Assembly: GCF_001905885.1 (NCBI RefSeq)
Contig: NZ_LIYH01000007.1
Coordinates: 1-64,000 of the forward strand
Source of the DNA: Streptomyces sp. CB03234
GTDB taxonomy: Bacteria; Actinomycetota; Actinomycetes; Streptomycetales; Streptomycetaceae
DNA: 64,000 bases
Direction: 5' to 3'
The notes beneath the pieces are model-generated. The model made no database searches, was not told where the DNA came from, and was given only the letters and a program-made list of their open reading frames with translations. The translations under genes and the position numbers were made by a program. Shown here piece after piece: positions 60,378 through 64,000 of this stretch (positions are counted from its first letter, which is position 1; every line of letters starts with the position of its first letter).

Positions 60378-60980
60378 ATGAACGACCTCGACCGCCACGC
60401 CGCCGCGCTGCGCGCGCTGCCGCCCTCGTGCGGCCCCGTCCGGCTGGTCGCGGTCGACGGCCACGCCGGTTCGGGCAAGTCCACCTTCGCGGGCCGGCTC
60501 GCGAGGGCGCTCGGCGGCGCCCCGGTGCTCCACCTCGATGACATCGCCACGCACGACGAGCTGTTCTCCTGGACGGACCGGCTCAGGGCGGAGGTACTCG
60601 AACCGCTGAGCCGTGGCGAGGTCGCGCACTTTCACCCGTACGACTGGAATCTCCGCCGCTTCGACCCGCCCCGGCCGCTCCCCCCGGCCCCGGTCGTCCT
60701 CATCGAGGGTGTGGGCGCCGGCCGCCGTGCGCTGCGGCCCCATCTGGCCCGGCTGCTGTGGATGGAGCGGGGCGCCGAGGAGTCCTGGGAGCGGGGGCGT
60801 CACCGGGACGGACCTGCGCAGTACGCGTTCTGGGACGGATGGACGGCGGCGGAGACTCGCCATTTCGCGGCGGACCCTTCCCGGCCCTTCGCCGACGTGC
60901 TGGTACGGGAGTGCCCATCGGGATACGAGTGGCTCCCGGGCTCTCCTGCGACAGCAGGCCCGAACCAGATCATCACCTAG
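60378..60980 (+). CDS. P-loop (uridine/cytidine kinase-like) kinase
   Basis: A 200-residue P-loop kinase. Walker A GHAGSGKST is at residues 28-36, then HLDDIATHDELFSW (DD of nucleoside-kinase type), HPYDWNLRRF and a second strand VVLIEGVGAGRRAL. An R-rich lid ERGRHRDG follows. Uridine kinase-like; true acceptor not provable. ATG 60378 follows AGGGTGG. Confidence 0.87.
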   Translation: MNDLDRHAAALRALPPSCGPVRLVAVDGHAGSGKSTFAGRLARALGGAPVLHLDDIATHDELFSWTDRLRAEVLEPLSRGEVAHFHPYDWNLRRFDPPRPLPPAPVVLIEGVGAGRRALRPHLARLLWMERGAEESWERGRHRDGPAQYAFWDGWTAAETRHFAADPSRPFADVLVRECPSGYEWLPGSPATAGPNQIIT

Positions 60981-61057
60981 CGTGACCGACTTTCGCCCCC
61001 GTCCCGGCCCCCCTACTGAGCAGTCGGAAATCAGCCTTCAGAGTGCCCCAACTTCGC

Positions 61058-61164
61058 TTGACCGACGGGGCGTACAGGTCTTACGTTCTCAATGTGCGGC
61101 TTTCCGGAGCCGCCGCATACGCGAAGCCCCCGGTTGTTCCCCCGTGATCGGGGGCTTCGTTCTG
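61058..61164 (+). ncRNA. Candidate small RNA with own promoter and terminator
   Basis: TTGACC (61058-61063), 18 bases, TACGTT (61082-61087): a plausible promoter. The transcript would begin near 61094. It then makes hairpin 1 (TGCGGC...GCCGCA, about 61095-61118) and hairpin 2 (CGAAGCCCCCG...CGGGGGCTTCG, 61122-61159, loop rich in C) ending in TTCT. No ORF fits within. About 70 bases long, hairpin-dominated and C-rich in the loop, which is somewhat like the actinobacterial 6C RNA, but I cannot claim homology. Confidence 0.45.
61122..61163 (+). terminator. Terminator hairpin
   Basis: CGAAGCCCCCG and CGGGGGCTTCG pair perfectly over 11 bp around a C-rich loop and are followed by TTCT. It ends the candidate small RNA, or else the P-loop kinase transcript. 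Confidence 0.85.
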
Positions 61165-61400
61165 CCCTCACGCACCTCCCCCAGCGCCGCTCGAGCACCC
61201 GACGCTCACCGTCGGTCACCGTCCCCGGAACGCTCGCGGATCGCTCGCGGCACCTCGCGGCACCCTTAAGCGCACACTCCCCGTGCAGGTACGATGCCTC
61301 TCGGTGCGGTCAAATCCCGTTCATGAGAGGGCGATTGGGAACGCTTCCGGCGGGCGGCCGCCCGGCGGACAGGTACGGGGCACGGTTTGTGGGGGACCCG
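61165..61400. other. Upstream region of the AAA ATPase gene
   Basis: About 235 bp. A -10-like TACGAT lies near 61288-61293 in GGTACGATGCC. No strong -35 is visible. An ATG at 61323 is in frame with the AAA gene, but the sequence between it and 61401 is not protein-like. Confidence 0.4.
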
Positions 61401-63329
61401 ATGGACATCGGCACGCAGGGCACGCACGCCCCGGCCGACCTCGCCTGGCTGCGCGGCGTGGACGCCTACACCATGGGCGCATATCCGCAGGCGGAGGAGG
61501 AGTTCCGGGCGGCGGTGCGGATCGATCCCGGAATGGCCGACGGCTGGCTCGGACTGCACGCGCTGCGCGTCGACACGACGACCGCGCTGCTGCGGATGTA
61601 CCGCAACCGGGACCGCTTCGGTGAGCAGCGCGCCCGCTACCGCCACACGCTGAACTCCTGGTACTGGCTCGGCTGGTGGGTCCAGCCCGTGCTGGAGAGC
61701 CCGCGCGACCTGCTGCTCGCGCACGCCTCGCACTGGCTCGACGGCCGGCACGTGCCGGAACTGGACCGGGCACTGGCCGGTCTGCCGCCCGTCGACACCG
61801 ACCCGCAGGTCCGCTTCCTGCACGCCTGCCGGGCCTACCTGGTCAAGGACTGGGACCAGCTCGTGCGCCACACCGAGCCGCTCGTGAACGATCCGCTGCT
61901 CGGCATCGAGGCCGGGCTGTTCGGGGGCATGGCACGGGTACGGCTGGAGATGTACGGGCAGGCCGAGCCGCTGCTGTCCGCCGCCCTGATGCGCTGCCGC
62001 AGCGAGCAGCCACAGCGCAAGGAGCTGCGCTACTGGCTGGCCCGCGCCCGTGAGGGCACCGGCCGCAGCGCCGCCGCGCTCCCCCTGTACCGGGCCGTGC
62101 ACCGGATCGACCCGGCCTTCATGGACACCGCCGCGCGGCTCGCGGCGATCGCCGAGTACGACGGGTTCGACGGCTCCGACGATCCGGCGGCGGACCTGGC
62201 CTCGGCCTCCGTGACCTTGGCCGGCGTCGGTCAGGACACCATGGACCTCCCCGACGTCCCGGAAACCCCGCCCGGCGACGGGCTCCGCCTGGGCGGCGAG
62301 CCGCAGCCGCCGGCTCAGCCCCCGCCTGTCGTCCCCCATGGCGTACGGGAGAAGGCGCCCGGGCCCGGCCGCCGGTCGCGCCCCGCGGCGTTCCCCGCCG
62401 GTCCCACCGACCCGGCGCTGCTGGCGGAGGCGCTCGCCGAGCTGGAGCGCATGGTGGGCCTGGAACCGGTGAAGCGGCAGGTCAAGGCGCTCTCGGCACA
62501 GCTGGAGATGGCGCGGTTGCGCGCCGGGCAGGGCCTTCCGGTGCAGCCGCCGAAACGTCACTTTGTCTTCTCCGGTCCCTCCGGCACCGGTAAGACGACG
62601 GTCGCCAGGATCCTCGGCCGGGTCTTCTACGCCCTCGGGCTGCTCGGTGGCGACCATCTCGTGGAGGCCCAGCGCTCCGATCTGGTCGGGGAGTTCCTCG
62701 GCCAGACCGCCGTGAAGGCCAACGAGCTGATCGACTCGGCGCTGGGCGGGGTGCTGTTCGTCGACGAGGCGTACTCCCTGTCCAACTCCGGATACAGCAA
62801 GGGTGACGCGTACGGCGACGAGGCGCTTCAGGTGCTGCTCAAGCGTGCCGAGGACAACCGTGACCACCTGGTGGTCATCCTCGCCGGCTACCCGGAGGGC
62901 ATGGACCGGCTGCTGGCTGCCAACCCGGGCCTGTCGTCCCGCTTCACCACGCGGGTCGACTTCCCCTCGTACCGGCCGCTCGAACTGACCGCGATCGGCG
63001 AGGTGCTGGCCGCGGCGAACGACGACGTGTGGGACGAGGAGGCCCTGGAGGAGCTGCGGTCCATCAGCGGCCACGTGGTGGACCAGGGCTGGATCGACGA
63101 GCTGGGCAACGGCCGGTTCCTGCGCACGCTGTACGAGAAGTCGTGCGCGTACCGCGACCTGCGGCTGTCCGGCTACGCCGTGACGCCCACCCGCGAGGAC
63201 CTCGCCACGCTGCGCCTGCCGGACCTGATGCAGGCGTACGGCGAGGTCCTCTCGGGCCGCGGCCCCACCCCGCGCGGCCCCCAGGACCCCCCGGGCGCGC
63301 CCGGCTCCCCCGGCCCGACGGGCTACTGA
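61401..63329 (+). CDS. EccA/CbbX-like AAA+ ATPase with N-terminal TPR domain
   Basis: A 642-residue protein. Residues 1-260 are TPR-like helices (AYTMGAYPQAEEEFRAAVRIDPGMADGWLGL, RAVHRIDPAFMDTAARLAAIAEY). A Pro-rich linker precedes the CbbX/SpoVK-type AAA+ domain. Walker A SGPSGTGKTTVARIL is at about 391-398, Walker B GVLFVDEAYSL, sensor 1 VVILAGYPEGMDRLL and sensor 2 SRFTTRVDFP. The two-domain plan is that of EccA of type VII secretion systems, which recognise ESX substrates; no esx or eccBCDE genes are in the window. ATG 61401 follows GGGGGA. Confidence 0.9.
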   Translation: MDIGTQGTHAPADLAWLRGVDAYTMGAYPQAEEEFRAAVRIDPGMADGWLGLHALRVDTTTALLRMYRNRDRFGEQRARYRHTLNSWYWLGWWVQPVLESPRDLLLAHASHWLDGRHVPELDRALAGLPPVDTDPQVRFLHACRAYLVKDWDQLVRHTEPLVNDPLLGIEAGLFGGMARVRLEMYGQAEPLLSAALMRCRSEQPQRKELRYWLARAREGTGRSAAALPLYRAVHRIDPAFMDTAARLAAIAEYDGFDGSDDPAADLASASVTLAGVGQDTMDLPDVPETPPGDGLRLGGEPQPPAQPPPVVPHGVREKAPGPGRRSRPAAFPAGPTDPALLAEALAELERMVGLEPVKRQVKALSAQLEMARLRAGQGLPVQPPKRHFVFSGPSGTGKTTVARILGRVFYALGLLGGDHLVEAQRSDLVGEFLGQTAVKANELIDSALGGVLFVDEAYSLSNSGYSKGDAYGDEALQVLLKRAEDNRDHLVVILAGYPEGMDRLLAANPGLSSRFTTRVDFPSYRPLELTAIGEVLAAANDDVWDEEALEELRSISGHVVDQGWIDELGNGRFLRTLYEKSCAYRDLRLSGYAVTPTREDLATLRLPDLMQAYGEVLSGRGPTPRGPQDPPGAPGSPGPTGY

Positions 63330-63862
63330 CCGCACGGAGGAACCCCACCCGGGCCGGCCCATGACCCGACGCCCGACGGGCGGCGCGCCACGACACGCCC
63401 CGGCCCGGGCACCCCACGACACGGCGTGCCCCCGGCTGCACGGCCCCGCCCGACCGGCAAACCGACACAAGCGCGGCATGGCGCGAGCGCGTCACGGGCA
63501 CGCCACGGGCACGGCACAGGTGCGCGCGCGGGCGCGGCACGGCGCAGGTGCGGGCGCGGCCCAGTGCGGCACGGAAGCCGGCGCGGCACGGGCACGGGCA
63601 CGGCGCGGGCGCCGCACGGTCCAGTGCGGCGCGGGCGCGGCACGGCGCGGGCACAGCGCGGGCGCAGGCACAGCGCGGGCGCAGGCACAGCGCGGGCGCA
63701 GGCACAGCGCGGGTGCGGGGCACACCGCGGGTGCGGGGCACACCGCGGGCGTGCGGTGAGTGCCGCAGGGTGCGCACCGGTTGCGGCGGCGCCGGGCCGG
63801 CCGGTGGTGACCGGCGGCCCGGGCCGATCGGCGCGGCGCCCGGGCAGGAGCCGCGCCGCCGG
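63330..63862. repeat. Minisatellite-rich intergenic region
   Basis: About 530 bp without a gene, made largely of GCGCGGGC/GGCACG words. At 63651-63718 a 17-bp unit GCACAGCGCGGGCGCAG occurs four times (the fourth with two changes). A related GGCACACCGCGGGTGCGG follows twice to about 63756. Confidence 0.75.
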
Positions 63863-64000
63863 TCAGGCGGTGAGGACGCCCTGGGCCGGGCCCGGGTCGG
63901 CGGTCGGCTCACGGATACCGGCCGGGGCGGCAGCGGTGGACCGGTCCGTGGCCGGGCCCGCGGCGGGCGGGGTGACCGCGGGGGCCAGGGGCGTGGCCGC
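63863..64000 (-). CDS. C-terminal end of a gene continuing past the right edge
   Basis: The minus strand is open from the edge for 45 codons to TGA (63863-63865). It encodes an Ala/Pro/Thr-rich tail (AATPLAPAVTPPAAGPATDR onward, ending GPAQGVLTA). The composition fits the disordered end of a Streptomyces protein. Nothing more can be said without the rest. Confidence 0.55.
   Translation of the reverse strand, partial: AATPLAPAVTPPAAGPATDRSTAAAPAGIREPTADPGPAQGVLTA

Noticed and set aside
61401..63329. Type VII secretion locus
   Set aside because: Only an EccA-like ATPase is present; none of the eccBCDE or esx genes lies in the window.
63651..63756. CRISPR array
   Set aside because: Repeats are tandem 17-bp units without unique spacers and no cas genes are present.

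Overview
The window is a high-GC actinobacterial chromosome segment, almost certainly from Streptomyces. Evidence: strong codon-position GC bias, frequent GTG starts and ATGA/GTGA stop-start overlaps, a complete conservon (sensor kinase, roadblock, DUF742, small GTPase), RbpA, a DasR-type operator before crr-ptsI, and a SigR-type promoter before rbpA. No insertion sequence, CRISPR array, tRNA or prophage was seen. The content looks like core or near-core chromosome.

Layout. 1-350: leader and promoter zone of a 16S rRNA operon that is transcribed out of the left edge. 320-2850: crr and ptsI (general PTS) behind two overlapping DasR boxes, closed by a strong terminator. 2860-9774: an unknown protein with a DNA-damage (PafBC-type) promoter, acetoacetyl-CoA synthetase, a GH31 glucosidase, a Nudix hydrolase and a secreted VanX-like dipeptidase. 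9816-11487: operator, DUF35 protein and SCP-x thiolase. 11691-14190: glpF-glpK. 14577-18700: conservon cvnABCD. 19734-27475: a three-gene MukF/MukE/MukB-like (Mks or Wadjet JetABC-type) SMC operon with no JetD nuclease, behind a PafBC-type promoter. 27552-35611: GntR regulator, MFS transporter and PxpABC 5-oxoprolinase, facing an unrelated ATP-dependent-type 5-oxoprolinase that overlaps it tail to tail. 35608-39091: SGNH hydrolase and two glycosyltransferases, translationally coupled to that oxoprolinase. 39191-41251: HEAT-repeat protein, an 18-residue CCC peptide and an ankyrin protein. 41593-43636: small membrane protein and an FtsK-like ATPase that has lost its Walker lysine. 43691-46749: MocR regulator, YczE-type membrane protein and a glycerophosphodiesterase. 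46794-50604: UMF1 transporter, rbpA, fxsA (with a polyglutamine microsatellite) and polyprenol-phosphate mannose synthase. 51146-57911: amidohydrolase, Lrp regulator, a lipid-catabolism-like group sharing the operator class seen at 9816, and an acyl-CoA dehydrogenase. 58084-60980: a decayed gene, a C39-like secreted protein and a nucleoside-kinase-like protein. 61058-63329: a candidate small RNA and an EccA/CbbX-like AAA ATPase. The right edge is minisatellite-rich DNA and the end of one more gene.

The observations I rate highest are: (i) the SMC operon without its nuclease, with a damage-type promoter that appears to drive a leaderless first gene, and a second copy of that promoter before the unknown gene at 2860-3753; (ii) the peptide MVNTKRKTTGGSTCCCAA between an ankyrin gene and a HEAT-repeat gene; (iii) the Walker-degenerate FtsK-like protein; (iv) a TGACG-N3-CGTCA operator shared by two lipid or sterol-type loci 46 kb apart. 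All functions are read from sequence and family knowledge; no database search was run.
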